In this document: positions 1 through 8,294 of the stretch, in pieces
Layout of the letters: every line of letters begins with the position of its first letter
Position numbering within the stretch: position 1 is the first letter of the stretch
The notes under the pieces: model-generated
Database searches by the model: none
What the model was told of the DNA's origin: nothing
What the model saw: the letters and a program-made list of their open reading frames with translations, nothing else
Assembly: GCF_009604375.1 (NCBI RefSeq)
Contig: NZ_WEGH01000004.1
Location: 682,001-746,000, forward strand
From: Actinomadura macrotermitis
GTDB taxonomy: Bacteria; Actinomycetota; Actinomycetes; Streptosporangiales; Streptosporangiaceae
Reading direction: 5' to 3'
DNA length: 64,000 nucleotides
Translations under genes and position numbers: made by a program

Positions 1-268
1 CGAGCTCCTCGGCGCGGGCGACGGTGGCCGCCACGTCCTGCACCACCACGTAGAAGATCGCGTAGTCGGGGAAGGCGCCGCCCGAGGGGAAGACGCCGCC
101 GGACGGCTGCTCCGCGCCCGGCGCGGTGATCTCCTCGTAGGCCGGCGCGTCGCCGGGGGGCGCCGTGAACGTCCAGTCGAACAGCTCGCCGTAGAAGCGC
201 TTGACGTCCTCGGGCCGGTCGGTGCCGATCTCGAACCAGGCCACCGAGTTGTAGGCGGGTGCGCTCAT
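1..268 (-). CDS. VOC (glyoxalase/bleomycin-resistance) family protein, 3' end outside window
   Basis: The first 89 residues of a vicinal-oxygen-chelate protein are visible; the C-terminus lies beyond the left edge. The N-terminus (MSAPAYNSVAWFEIGT) followed by DRPEDVKRFYGELFDW is the usual opening beta-alpha unit of small VOC proteins, in which a strand leads into a helix ending in FYxxLFxW. The ATG at 268 is preceded by a GAAGGAG ribosome site. The gene lies 75 bp downstream of a WYL regulator on the same strand, so the two may be co-transcribed. The substrate is unknown. These proteins range from metal-dependent dioxygenases to simple ligand binders. Confidence 0.85.
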   Translation of the reverse strand, partial: MSAPAYNSVAWFEIGTDRPEDVKRFYGELFDWTFTAPPGDAPAYEEITAPGAEQPSGGVFPSGGAFPDYAIFYVVVQDVAATVARAEEL

Positions 269-343
269 GGTGTCGCTCCTTCGTCGTTCCTGTGCGTCCC
301 GCCCATCGTCGAACAGGCGTGCGACAACCCTGTGTCGGTGTTT

Positions 344-1048
344 TCAGATGAATTCCAGCGCGCGGGCGACGAGGTTCGGCGGGCTCATCGAGGAGTACTC
401 GAGCGCGCGGTCGGGCGCGGCCTCCTCCAGCAGCGCGGCGCTGCGCACCCGGTCGATGCGGAAGACACGGATCCCGCCGCGCAGCCGGCACCAGCCGATC
501 AGGTACCAGGCGCGGGACGCGGCGGTGAAGGCGATCGGCTCGACGTCGCGTTCGGTCACCGCGTCCGCCGCGTCGACGTACCCGATGCGCACCACCCGGC
601 GCTCGCACATCGCCTGCTCCAGCACCGCCGGGACCGTGCGCGGCGCCTCGGCGTCCGCCGGGGTGAGGAAGTGGATGCGGCCGGCCAGCTCGCGGGCGGC
701 GGCGCCGTCGGCCGCCGACATCGCCGTGACGATCTTGTGCAGGGCGGTGCGGGCCGACCGCGCGAACGGCGACCCGGCGGCCCGGCCGAGGGCGATCGCC
801 ACCGCCACCGCCTCGGCCGGGGTGAAGTTCAGCGGCGGCAGCGTGCGGCTCTTGTCCAGGGTGTAGCCGCCCGTGCGGCCCACGTCGGCGTGGATCGGCA
901 CCCCCGCCTGCTGCAGGGCGCCGATGTCGCGCTCGATCGTGCGCACGCTCACCTCGTAGCGCGCGGCGAGCTCGCGGGCGCTCAGCCGGCGGGGCGCGCA
1001 GGCCCGCAGTTCCTCCACCAGGGCGTAAAGCCGGTTGGTGCGGTTCAC
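344..1048 (-). CDS. YafY-type transcriptional regulator (HTH + WYL domain)
   Basis: This 234-residue protein starts at a GTG. Residues about 17-45 form a DeoR-like helix-turn-helix (LSARELAARYEVSVRTIERD). A WYL ligand-binding domain follows, with the diagnostic WYLIGWC run near residue 180 and FRIDRV just after it. Proteins with this layout bind DNA and sense small ligands or nucleic acids; many regulate a neighbouring VOC or DinB-like gene. The VOC gene 75 bp downstream on the same strand is the obvious candidate target. Length and domain order are normal for the family. The effector cannot be read from sequence. Confidence 0.9.
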   Translation of the reverse strand: MNRTNRLYALVEELRACAPRRLSARELAARYEVSVRTIERDIGALQQAGVPIHADVGRTGGYTLDKSRTLPPLNFTPAEAVAVAIALGRAAGSPFARSARTALHKIVTAMSAADGAAARELAGRIHFLTPADAEAPRTVPAVLEQAMCERRVVRIGYVDAADAVTERDVEPIAFTAASRAWYLIGWCRLRGGIRVFRIDRVRSAALLEEAAPDRALEYSSMSPPNLVARALEFI

Positions 1049-1136
1049 CCCGCGACCCTACGGAAGACCTACGACATTCCGCACCGGCGGCGCGGGATAG
1101 GATCCCCTTCCCCTCACCGCTCCCGGAGGTTCCGGC

Positions 1137-2234
1137 GTGGTCGCGAAGCGCTATCAGGTGTTCATCAGCTCCACCCGGCGGGATCTCGGCGACGAGCGCC
1201 GGGCCGTGGCCGAAGCGCTGCTGGAGCACGGGTTCATCCCGATCGGCATGGAGCAGTTCCCGGCGTCCGGTCAGGCCGGCTGGCCGCTGATCGAGCGGTT
1301 CATCGACGAGTGCGACTACTACGTCCTCATCGTCGGCCGCCTCTACGGGTCGCAGCGCCCGAACGGCGTCTCCTATGTCGAGAGCGAGTACGACTATGCC
1401 GTCGCCACCGGCAAGCCGGTGCTGGCGTTCCTGCTGGACGAGGAGGACGTCGCCGACAAGCGGGTCGCCCTGTTCCGCGCCAAGATCGGGCAGGACCGGC
1501 TGCGCAGCGCCTGGCGCACCCCCGACGAGCTGGCCCGCGAGATCGTCGCGGCGCTGCACAAGGAGATCGTCGACAACCCGCGGCCGGGCTGGGTGCGCGG
1601 CGACTCGCTGCCGGCCGCGCTGGACGAGCGCGTCGCGGCCCTCCTGGACCCGTGCGAGCGGCTCGGCATCGCCCGGATCGGCGAGGACGGCATCGCCGGC
1701 CCGCAGCTGACCGAGGGCATCCGGAACGCGCGGGTGGTGCGGGTGATGTCGACCAGCGCGGTGCGCCTCTTCGAGATCCACAAGGACGCGTTCGCGCACA
1801 TGCTGGGGCGCGGCGGGGACCTGCGGCTGCTCACGCCGGAGCCGGACGGGGTGTTCCTGCGCGACGTGGAGGTCTCCGAGTCGGGCGGCATCGACCGGGG
1901 CGCCACGATCGGCGACGAGATCCGGGTGGTGCGGGCGCGCCTGCTGGAGACGATGGCCGACGCGCGCCGGGCGGCCGGCGGCGAGCTGCACGGCACCGTC
2001 TCGATGGGGCATTTCCGCAGCCACCTGCGGTCCACGCTGGTGCTGTGCGACCACGCCTGGGGCCGGCTGACGATCACGCTGCCGCCCGCCCGCGCGTCCG
2101 AGACGGCGTCGCTGGAGCTGCGCGGCGGCGCGTCGCGGCCGCTGCTGACCACCTGCGTCCGGCACTTCGACCGGACCTGGGAGATCGCCGAGGCGCGCGG
2201 TGACGTCACCGCGCTGAGGGCGCCCGGCGCCTAG
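1137..2234 (+). CDS. DUF4062 protein with a C-terminal PLD-like sensor/effector region
   Basis: This is a 365-residue protein. The GTG start at 1137 is chosen because GGAGGT lies 6 nt upstream. Residues 5-100 match DUF4062: YQVFISSTRRDLGDER, then PASGQAGWPLIERFIDECDYYVLIVGRLYGS. DUF4062 has a TIR/flavodoxin-like fold and often sits at the N-terminus of STAND or other conflict proteins. The remaining ~230 residues contain RVVRVMSTSAVRLFEIHKDA and a late VLCDHAWGRLTI strand. This resembles the PLD-like DUF5919-type region of stress or defence proteins, but that match is tentative. No transmembrane segment is seen. A role in stress or phage response is inference only. Confidence 0.75.
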   Translation: MVAKRYQVFISSTRRDLGDERRAVAEALLEHGFIPIGMEQFPASGQAGWPLIERFIDECDYYVLIVGRLYGSQRPNGVSYVESEYDYAVATGKPVLAFLLDEEDVADKRVALFRAKIGQDRLRSAWRTPDELAREIVAALHKEIVDNPRPGWVRGDSLPAALDERVAALLDPCERLGIARIGEDGIAGPQLTEGIRNARVVRVMSTSAVRLFEIHKDAFAHMLGRGGDLRLLTPEPDGVFLRDVEVSESGGIDRGATIGDEIRVVRARLLETMADARRAAGGELHGTVSMGHFRSHLRSTLVLCDHAWGRLTITLPPARASETASLELRGGASRPLLTTCVRHFDRTWEIAEARGDVTALRAPGA

Positions 2235-2400
2235 CCTTCAGGCCATGACCGCCGATCCCGGTGCGCAGCCGATGGCCGAGGCCCAGCGGCGCTGAAGTTC
2301 ATGCAGCTGCGCCGGACGCCCCCCGCCGTGCCCGCGACCGCGCTCCGTCGCCCCCGCCACATCCGCCGGGCCGGACGTCCCACCGCAAGCCCATGAAACC
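2232..2400 (+). pseudogene. possible frameshifted gene remnant behind a leaderless -10 element
   Basis: TAGCCT at 2232-2237 is followed 7 nt later by ATG (2245), the same arrangement seen at several real starts in this window. The frame opened there (MTADPGAQPMAEAQRR) stops after 16 codons at 2295. One frame over, coding-like sequence continues (KFMQLRRTPPAVPATALRR), so a single frameshift would lengthen the product. It may instead be a genuine micro-ORF or chance. The -10 overlaps the stop codon of the DUF4062 gene. Confidence 0.25.
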
Positions 2401-2447
2401 GAACTCCCCCGGTCATCGTCGATCTTTCAGGCGACATCACCCGCCAG

Positions 2448-3443
2448 ATGTCCTCCAGCTCCCAGCGAAAGCAGCCGATGCAGCATGACGACGCGCCCGC
2501 CGTGGGCGCCGGCAACACCCTGACCGTCACCTACCGCGACAGCGAGGGCGAAGAGGTCTTCCTGACGCACACGAGCGGGCCCGGCCTGCCACCGCCCTGC
2601 TGGCAGGCCTACGAGGAGCTCCAGCGCCTCGGCATCCCCCGGAAGAGCGTGCTGGCCGTCCACTCCGAGCTCGGTTTCTGCCGCCTGCCGGGCTGCTACT
2701 GCGACCCGATGCTGCGGGGGTTCGCCTTTCCGGACGCGGAGTTCTCCATCGGCTGCAACTACGGCGACACCCCGCGGGCGCGCGCCGCCGCCGTCGAGTC
2801 CGTGCGCGAGCGCGCGGCGATGCTGGCGCAGATGACGGGCCTGCCCGCCGTGCCCGCCGCCGTTCCGGTCCCGATACCCGTCCTGGATCGGGCGGAGCCG
2901 GTGGACGGCGAGCAGCTCGGCAGGGTGCTGTTCTCGGTGTTCGGGCCGGGCGGGGTCCGTCGTTACGGGCCCGGCGAGCTGCCCGGGGACGTCCCGCCCG
3001 GGACACGGCACACCCTCGCCGTCGCCGGGCTCCCCGTGCAGGTCCCGCACCTGTTCAAGGCCTGGGACCTGGAGCCGATGCAGGCGATGCTGCGCAAGCG
3101 CGGCCCGCTGGACGAGGGCGCGGTCGCCCGCTACGCCGGATGGCGGACCCTCGGGAGCGACGGGCACTGCGTCATCGGCGTCGAGCCCGGCGGCGCCCTC
3201 CACGCGGTCGACCCCGAGCTCGGCACCCGGCGGTTCGTCAGCAGCGACGCGGCGTCGTTCGCCCGGTCCCTCGCGCTGCTCACCCGGGGACGGCAGCGGA
3301 TGAAGGGCCGCGCCCCGCACGCGGCCGCCGCGGTCGTCGCCGGCGTCCAGGCGCAGCTGGCGGGCATCGACCCGGCCGCCGTCCGCGATCCGGACGCCTG
3401 GTGGCCGCTGCTGGCCGAGCAGATGTGGCACGGCCTCCTGTGA
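2448..3443 (+). CDS. Deaminase-like domain fused to SUKH-4 immunity-type domain
   Basis: This is a 331-residue protein (ATG 2448; a second ATG at 2478 is possible, neither has a strong ribosome site). Residues ~25-120 carry a deaminase-like signature. H72-S-E74 is followed by a Cys-rich segment, C78...C83-Y-C85, the arrangement of zinc-dependent nucleic acid/nucleotide deaminases of the toxin type. Residues ~165-280 look like SUKH-4 (GWRTLGSDGHCVIG, then RRFVSSDAASFARSLALL). SUKH domains are immunity modules for polymorphic toxins. Having both in one chain is odd: it may be an immunity protein with a decoy domain, or an inactive deaminase. No toxin gene is adjacent. Confidence 0.7.
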   Translation: MSSSSQRKQPMQHDDAPAVGAGNTLTVTYRDSEGEEVFLTHTSGPGLPPPCWQAYEELQRLGIPRKSVLAVHSELGFCRLPGCYCDPMLRGFAFPDAEFSIGCNYGDTPRARAAAVESVRERAAMLAQMTGLPAVPAAVPVPIPVLDRAEPVDGEQLGRVLFSVFGPGGVRRYGPGELPGDVPPGTRHTLAVAGLPVQVPHLFKAWDLEPMQAMLRKRGPLDEGAVARYAGWRTLGSDGHCVIGVEPGGALHAVDPELGTRRFVSSDAASFARSLALLTRGRQRMKGRAPHAAAAVVAGVQAQLAGIDPAAVRDPDAWWPLLAEQMWHGLL

Positions 3444-3508
3444 GGGAGTACCTGGGTATGACAGCGAAGCAGGACCGCGGTCTCATCCGGTCTACAGCGG
3501 CCGTTCCC

Positions 3509-3521
3509 TAGCCTGGACCGC
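3509..3521 (+). promoter_or_regulatory. leaderless promoter -10 (TAGCCT) for the histidine kinase gene
   Basis: TAGCCT at 3509-3514 lies 7 nt before the ATG at 3522, which places the transcription start at or next to the start codon. An almost identical CCCTAGCCTGG block precedes the histidine kinase start at 63507. No convincing -35 element is seen. Confidence 0.5.
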
Positions 3522-4796
3522 ATGAGCGACAAGCACGGGTGGCGGGAGACGGCGGCGCTGGTCTGGCGGCCGCTCGTGCTCGCCGCGGCCACCGGCGCCG
3601 CCGACCCCTACCCCGCCGCACGGCCCTGGCCCGCCGGGCTGGGCTGGACCCGGCGGATCATGATCGGCCGGCTGCCGTTCAACGCGGTCGCCCAGGCCGC
3701 CGACCTGCTGCTCGTGCTCATCATGCTGCCCGGCACGTACTCGCTGCTGCTCACCGAGGTCCGCCCGGCCCACCCCGGCTACCCCGGCTCCCTGCTGTTC
3801 CTCGGCGCCCTGGCGATGACGGCGCCCCTCGCGCTGCGCCACCGGCACCCCCTCGGCGCGTTCCGGCTCCTCCTGGTGGGGATGGCGTGGACCTCCTTCC
3901 AGCACTGGCTCAGCACCCCTTACGTGCCCGCCGGGACGATCAGCGGGCTGCTGATCCTGTACACCGTGGCGGTGCGCTGCCCGCGGGAGACCACGGTCGG
4001 CGCCGGCCTGCTGGCGGTCGCGGGCGTGTGGGCGGCCGACCGCCACTCGGCCGCCGGCGCGACCGTGCTGATCCTGCTGCCGCTGGTCGTCGGGTACATG
4101 TCACGGCTGCGGCAGGCGTCCCGGCGGGAGCTGGCCGAGCAGGCCAGGCGGCACCGGGAGGAGGCGGCGGTGCTGACCGAGCGCCAGCGCATCGCCCGCG
4201 AGCTGCACGACGTCGTCGCGCACCACATGTCGATGATCGCGATCCAGGCGGAGGCCGCGCCCTACAAGGCCGAGGTCCCCGCGGAGACCCGCCGCGACCT
4301 GGCGGAGATCCGCGCGACGGCGCTGGACGCCCTCACCGAGATGCGCCGCATCCTCGGCGTGCTGCGCTCGGCCGAGGGCGCCGAGACCGCGCCGCAGCCC
4401 GGCCTGGACCGGCTGGCGGAACTGGTCACCGCCGCCCGCGGCACCGGCCTCACCGTGGAGGACCGGCTGGCCGGGAACCTGGCCGCGCTGCCGTCCGGCG
4501 TCGGCCTCAGCGCCTACCGGATCGTCCAGGAGGCGATGAGCAACGCCATGCGGCACGCGCCGGGGTCGCGGGTCGGCCTCGACGTGGCGCACGCGGACGG
4601 CATACTGCGGCTGACCGTCGTCAACGGGCCGCCGGGCCCCGGCCACCGCCCGACCCCCTCGCCACCGGGCGCCGGGCACGGGCTGGCCGGGATGCGCGAG
4701 CGGGCCGCGATGCTGGGCGGCGAGCTGCTCGCCGGCCCCACCCCCGAGGGAGGCTTCCAGGTGTCCGCCACACTGCCGGTGCGGGATCCCGCATGA
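3522..4796 (+). CDS. NarL-system sensor histidine kinase (HisKA_3)
   Basis: This is a 424-residue membrane kinase. Four or five hydrophobic segments span residues ~60-190. A short coiled region leads into the HisKA_3 phosphoacceptor box RIARELHDVVAHHMSM, with phosphorylatable His229. The C-terminal HATPase has an N-box-like QEAMSNAMRHAP and the G-box GAGHGLAGMRERAAMLGG. The stop overlaps the ATG of the downstream response regulator (ATGA), so the pair is translationally coupled. The start follows a leaderless -10. The signal is unknown; no extracellular sensor domain is visible, so it probably senses within the membrane. Confidence 0.92.
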   Translation: MSDKHGWRETAALVWRPLVLAAATGAADPYPAARPWPAGLGWTRRIMIGRLPFNAVAQAADLLLVLIMLPGTYSLLLTEVRPAHPGYPGSLLFLGALAMTAPLALRHRHPLGAFRLLLVGMAWTSFQHWLSTPYVPAGTISGLLILYTVAVRCPRETTVGAGLLAVAGVWAADRHSAAGATVLILLPLVVGYMSRLRQASRRELAEQARRHREEAAVLTERQRIARELHDVVAHHMSMIAIQAEAAPYKAEVPAETRRDLAEIRATALDALTEMRRILGVLRSAEGAETAPQPGLDRLAELVTAARGTGLTVEDRLAGNLAALPSGVGLSAYRIVQEAMSNAMRHAPGSRVGLDVAHADGILRLTVVNGPPGPGHRPTPSPPGAGHGLAGMRERAAMLGGELLAGPTPEGGFQVSATLPVRDPA

Positions 4797-5476
4797 CGAT
4801 CCGCGTCGTGATCGTCGACGACCAGGGCATGGTCCGCGCCGGGTTCGGGGTGCTGCTGAACGCCCAGCCCGGCATCGAGGTCGTCGGCGAGGCGGTGAAC
4901 GGCGAGGAGGGGCTGCGCCGCATCGCCGAGCTCGCGCCCGACGTGGTGCTGATGGACGTGCGGATGCCCGTCATGGACGGCCTGGAGGCCACCCGCCGGC
5001 TGCTCGCCGCCGACGACGAGGACGGTGGCGGCGTCACCGGCCCGCCGAAGGTGCTGATGCTGACCACCTTCGACCTGGACGACTACGTCTACGCCGCGCT
5101 CCGCGCCGGGGCCAGCGGGTTCCTGCTCAAGGACGCCTCGGCGGGCGAGCTGGCCGACGCCGTCCGGGTGGTGGCGGCGGGCGACGCGCTGCTGTCGCCG
5201 TCGGTCACCAGGCGGCTGATCGCGGAGTTCGCCCGGCTGGGCGGCCCGCGCGGCCCGTCCCGCAAGCGGCTGAAGGAGCTGAGCGACCGGGAGACCGAGG
5301 TCCTGGTCCTGGTCGCGCGCGGCCTGTCCAACGCCGAGATCGCCGCCGAGCTCGTCCTCGCCGAGCAGACCGTGAAGACCCACTTCAGCCGGACGCTGAT
5401 GAAACTCGGCCTGCGCGACCGCCCGCAGGCCATCGTCTACGCCTACGAAACAGGCCTGGTCCGCCCGGGCGACTAG
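4793..5476 (+). CDS. NarL/FixJ-type response regulator
   Basis: This 227-residue regulator is the partner of the kinase immediately upstream (ATGA overlap). The receiver domain has the acidic pair D9/D10, the phosphoacceptor Asp55 (VVLMDVRMP) and Lys near residue 115 (FLLKDAS). The C-terminal LuxR-type helix-turn-helix reads LSDRETEVLVLVARGLSNAEIA followed by EQTVKTHFSRTLMKLGLRDR. An insertion of acidic and glycine residues (ADDEDGGGVTGP) lies between beta-4 and the preceding helix. The target genes are unknown. Confidence 0.93.
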   Translation: MTIRVVIVDDQGMVRAGFGVLLNAQPGIEVVGEAVNGEEGLRRIAELAPDVVLMDVRMPVMDGLEATRRLLAADDEDGGGVTGPPKVLMLTTFDLDDYVYAALRAGASGFLLKDASAGELADAVRVVAAGDALLSPSVTRRLIAEFARLGGPRGPSRKRLKELSDRETEVLVLVARGLSNAEIAAELVLAEQTVKTHFSRTLMKLGLRDRPQAIVYAYETGLVRPGD

Positions 5477-5528
5477 CCGAAGTCCAGGGCCCCCGCCTAC
5501 GCCCCTCACCCAACCAAGCCAGTGCACA

Positions 5529-5920
5529 CGCGAACTCGCGGACCCCGAAACGGCCCGGCTGCCATTTCAAGGCCCCGCCCGGCAAGCACCATCGGCGACC
5601 ACGCCCACCGGCCTCCCAACCGCCGCCGACCAACCCCACGAACTCAGGCACCCTGAAGCGGCCCGGCCACGGCTTCAAAACCTCACCCGGCAAGCACAAC
5701 CGGCGGCCACGCCCACCCAACCTCCCAGCCGCCCGCCGACCAACCCCACGCCCACGCCCACGCCCACGAACTCAAGCACCCCGAAACGGCCCGGCCACCG
5801 TGTCAAGGCGCTGCCCGGCAGCACAACAGGCGACCACGTCCACGGACTCAGGCACCCGAAACGCTCTGGCCACGACTTCGAAGTCTCACCCGGCAAGCAC
5901 AGCCGGTGCCCATGCGCACC
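5529..5920. repeat. four degenerate ~80-125 bp direct repeats in a gene-free stretch
   Basis: The 613 bp between the response regulator (ends 5476) and the hydrolase (starts 6090) holds no convincing gene. Four imperfect copies begin near 5531, 5639, 5767 and 5843. Each carries a GAACTC-like start, a GAAACGGCCCGG-type core and a CACCCGGCAAGCAC-type block. Copies 1 and 2 also share a CCGCCGACCAACCCCAC tail. A hexamer array (CCCACG, about four copies, 5749-5768) ends copy 2. Small ORFs on the minus strand repeat a CLPG...WPGRFG pattern, but they look like by-products of the repeat rather than genes. Confidence 0.6.
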
Positions 5921-6089
5921 GGCCTGCTGGCATGTCCACGGACCCGGCCCTTCGTGTGGTGGCGGCGGGGGCTGGTCGGCGTAGTACCGCGGTAGCACCC
6001 GCAAGTGTGAACCGTGGGCCGATCCCGACCACACCCTGCGATTTCTAGCGTTCCTGGCAGTGCTCTCGACCTCCCAGGAAGGACGCCCG

Positions 6090-7025
6090 ATGCGCAGGTT
6101 CCTCGCCGTCTCGGCGGTCCTGGCCGTGACCGGTTCCCTCGTGGGAGCGCCGGGCATCGGCTACGCCGCGCCCACCGCCCCCACCACGATCCAGCGGCTG
6201 CCGGCCCATTACGCCGCCGTCCGGCAGGACATCGAACGAGCCGCCGACCTCGCCGCCACGACCCATGACGCCACCCGCGCCCGTACCCTGCGCGCCTTCC
6301 TGGCCCCCGGCCGCCGCTTCCTGGCCTTCGACGCGCGCGGCCACGGCCGCGCCGTGGAGGCCGTCGGCGACCCCGCCACGGCCGACCGGGTGGCGGTCGT
6401 CGTCCCCGGCGCGGACGGCGGCCTGGCCGATTTCGACTCCTGGAAGTGGGCGGGCGGCGGCGCCCGTGCCCTGGCCGCGCAGGCCCGCTCGCTCGCACCC
6501 GGCACCCGGCTCGCCGTGATCGCCTGGCTGGGCTACGACTCCCCGTCCACCCTCGGCCCCGGCGTCCTCACCACCGGTGCCGCCGACGCCGGCGCCGGTC
6601 CCCTGCGCGCCCTGCTCACCGACCTGCACCGCGTCAACGGCCGGGCCCGCTTCGCGCTGCTCTGCCACAGCTACGGCTCGGTGCTGTGCGGCCGGGCCGC
6701 GCCGCGCCTGCCCGCCGGGTTACCGGTCGACGAGATCGCGCTCTACGGCAGCCCCGGCACCACCGCCCGCTCAGCGTCCGCCCTGTCGGCCACCGCCGCC
6801 GTCTGGGCCGGCCGCGCCCGCGGCGACTGGATGCGCCACGTCCCCCACGTCAGGGTCGGCGGCCTCGGCTTCGGCCGCGACCCGGTCTCCCCCGCCTTCG
6901 GCGCCCTGCGCTTCGACGCCGGGGCGGGCCCCCACAGCGCCTACCTCAAGCCGGGCTCGACGGCCCTGCGCAACCTCACCTGGATCGCCCTCGGCCGCGA
7001 CGGCGAGGTGGCCCGTGCCGCATGA
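6090..7025 (+). CDS. secreted DUF1023 alpha/beta-hydrolase, paralog 1
   Basis: This is a 311-residue protein. ATG 6090 is preferred over the upstream TTG/ATG frame because AGGAAGGA sits just before it and a signal peptide then begins at residue 1 (MRRFLAVSAVLAVTGSLVG, cleavage near GYAAP). The body is a DUF1023 alpha/beta hydrolase: VVVPGADGG strand, IAWLGYDSP, nucleophile elbow LLCHSYGS with Ser194, then YGSPGTTA, and a late DAGAGPHSAYL that probably supplies the catalytic His. Substrate unknown; surface lipid or ester hydrolysis is plausible. It overlaps the acyltransferase start by 11 nt and has a close paralog at 8295. Confidence 0.85.
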   Translation: MRRFLAVSAVLAVTGSLVGAPGIGYAAPTAPTTIQRLPAHYAAVRQDIERAADLAATTHDATRARTLRAFLAPGRRFLAFDARGHGRAVEAVGDPATADRVAVVVPGADGGLADFDSWKWAGGGARALAAQARSLAPGTRLAVIAWLGYDSPSTLGPGVLTTGAADAGAGPLRALLTDLHRVNGRARFALLCHSYGSVLCGRAAPRLPAGLPVDEIALYGSPGTTARSASALSATAAVWAGRARGDWMRHVPHVRVGGLGFGRDPVSPAFGALRFDAGAGPHSAYLKPGSTALRNLTWIALGRDGEVARAA

Positions 7026-8235
7026 GCCCAAGGTGCTGCGGCTGCCCGCCTGGCACGCCGCCCGCTACGAGCGCCTGGCCGAAACCGGGCCGGGGCGGTT
7101 CGACCGGCTCGCCGAGCGGATCGACGCGGGCACGCCCGCGCAGCGCGACCGGGCCGTGGACGTGCTGCGCGCCCTGGCGATCCTCGGCGTGGTCCTCGGC
7201 CACTGGCTGGTCACCGCCCTCGTCCCGCAGCCCGGCGGCGGGCTGCGGGTGGCCAGCCCGCTCCAGGCCATGCCGGCACTGGAACCAGCGACCTGGCTCC
7301 TGCAGACGCTCGCGGTCTTCTTCCTGGTCGGCGGCTACAGCACCGCGAAGAGCCTGCGCCCGGGCGAGCCGTACCGCGACTGGACGAAACGCCGGCTGGG
7401 CCGGCTGGTCCGGCCCGTCCCGCCGCTCCTGCTCGCCGTGGCCCTCCTGAGCGGCGCCCTGCTGTGGAGCGGCCACCCCGCCGACACCGTGCAACGGCTG
7501 GCGCTGTTGGCGCTGTCGCCCCTGTGGTTCCTGTGCGTCTACGGGGCGCTGGCCCTGCTCGCCCCGGCACTGGCCGCGGTCTGCCGCCGCACCGGCCCCT
7601 GGGCGGCCGTCGTCCCGTTCGGCGCCACGGCGGTGCTGGACCTCGGCCCGGAACCGCTCGCCTGGGGGACGGTCCTCACCTGCTGGCCGGTGCCGTTCCT
7701 GCTCGGCATCGCCTGGGCGCAGGGCGCGTTCACCCGCCGGCGCGGGCCCGTCCTGCTGCTGGCCGGGGGCAGCGTCGCCACGGCCCTGCTGGTGCTGTTC
7801 GCCGGCTATCCGGCGAGCATGGTCGGGGTGCCCGGCGCGGCGGTCTCCAACCTGTCCCCGCCCACCCTCGCGGCGGCGACCTTCGGGCTGGCGCAGACCG
7901 GGGGCGCGCTGCTCCTGCGCGGCCCGCTGACCCGCTGGGCCCGGCGCCCCGGCCGGTGGGCGGTGATCGCCCTGGTCACCATGAGCTCGATGACAATCTT
8001 CCTGTGGCACCAGCCGGTCCTGCTGGCGACCTCCGTCACAGCGCACGCCTTCGGGACGCCGCCGGGCCTGCTCACCGCGCCCGGCCATCCCGGCTGGCTC
8101 TGGTCCCGGCTGCTGTGGCTGCCGGTCCTCGCGGCCGTCCTGACCGCCCTCGCCGTCCCGGTCCGCGGAATCGGCCGCCGCCGGACCCAACCCCGGCGCC
8201 GCTTCGTACATCTCATGAAGGGAGCACCCCGCTGA
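7015..8235 (+). CDS. acyltransferase-3 family integral membrane protein
   Basis: This is a 406-residue protein starting at GTG 7015, inside the 3' end of the preceding hydrolase gene. The segment RDRAVDVLRALAILGVVLGHW is the family hallmark (Arg and His on the first membrane helix). About ten hydrophobic helices follow, with FFLVGGYSTAKSL, RRLGRLVRPVPPLL and a late MTIFLWHQPVLL, all typical of OatA/NodX-like O-acyltransferases. Members move acyl groups across or onto surface glycans, lipids and antibiotics. It sits between two secreted hydrolases of the same family. That suggests opposing or sequential acyl chemistry on an envelope substrate, but this is inference. Confidence 0.85.
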   Translation: MPHEPKVLRLPAWHAARYERLAETGPGRFDRLAERIDAGTPAQRDRAVDVLRALAILGVVLGHWLVTALVPQPGGGLRVASPLQAMPALEPATWLLQTLAVFFLVGGYSTAKSLRPGEPYRDWTKRRLGRLVRPVPPLLLAVALLSGALLWSGHPADTVQRLALLALSPLWFLCVYGALALLAPALAAVCRRTGPWAAVVPFGATAVLDLGPEPLAWGTVLTCWPVPFLLGIAWAQGAFTRRRGPVLLLAGGSVATALLVLFAGYPASMVGVPGAAVSNLSPPTLAAATFGLAQTGGALLLRGPLTRWARRPGRWAVIALVTMSSMTIFLWHQPVLLATSVTAHAFGTPPGLLTAPGHPGWLWSRLLWLPVLAAVLTALAVPVRGIGRRRTQPRRRFVHLMKGAPR

Positions 8236-8294
8236 CACGCGCCCCGCCTCCGGATGCGCGGATCATTCACCGCCATCAGGTAGAAAGACGGATC

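Noticed and set aside
332-2203. Long plus-strand ORF of 623 codons across the WYL and DUF4062 genes
   Set aside because: Composition is Arg/Gly/Ala/His-rich as expected for a shadow frame in high-GC DNA. The WYL (minus) and DUF4062 frames have recognisable domains.
5385-6157. Minus-strand ORFs with CLPG...WPGRFG repeats in the 5.5-6.1 kb gap
   Set aside because: The peptide repeats simply follow from the DNA repeats. The frames switch between copies and no ribosome site is seen.
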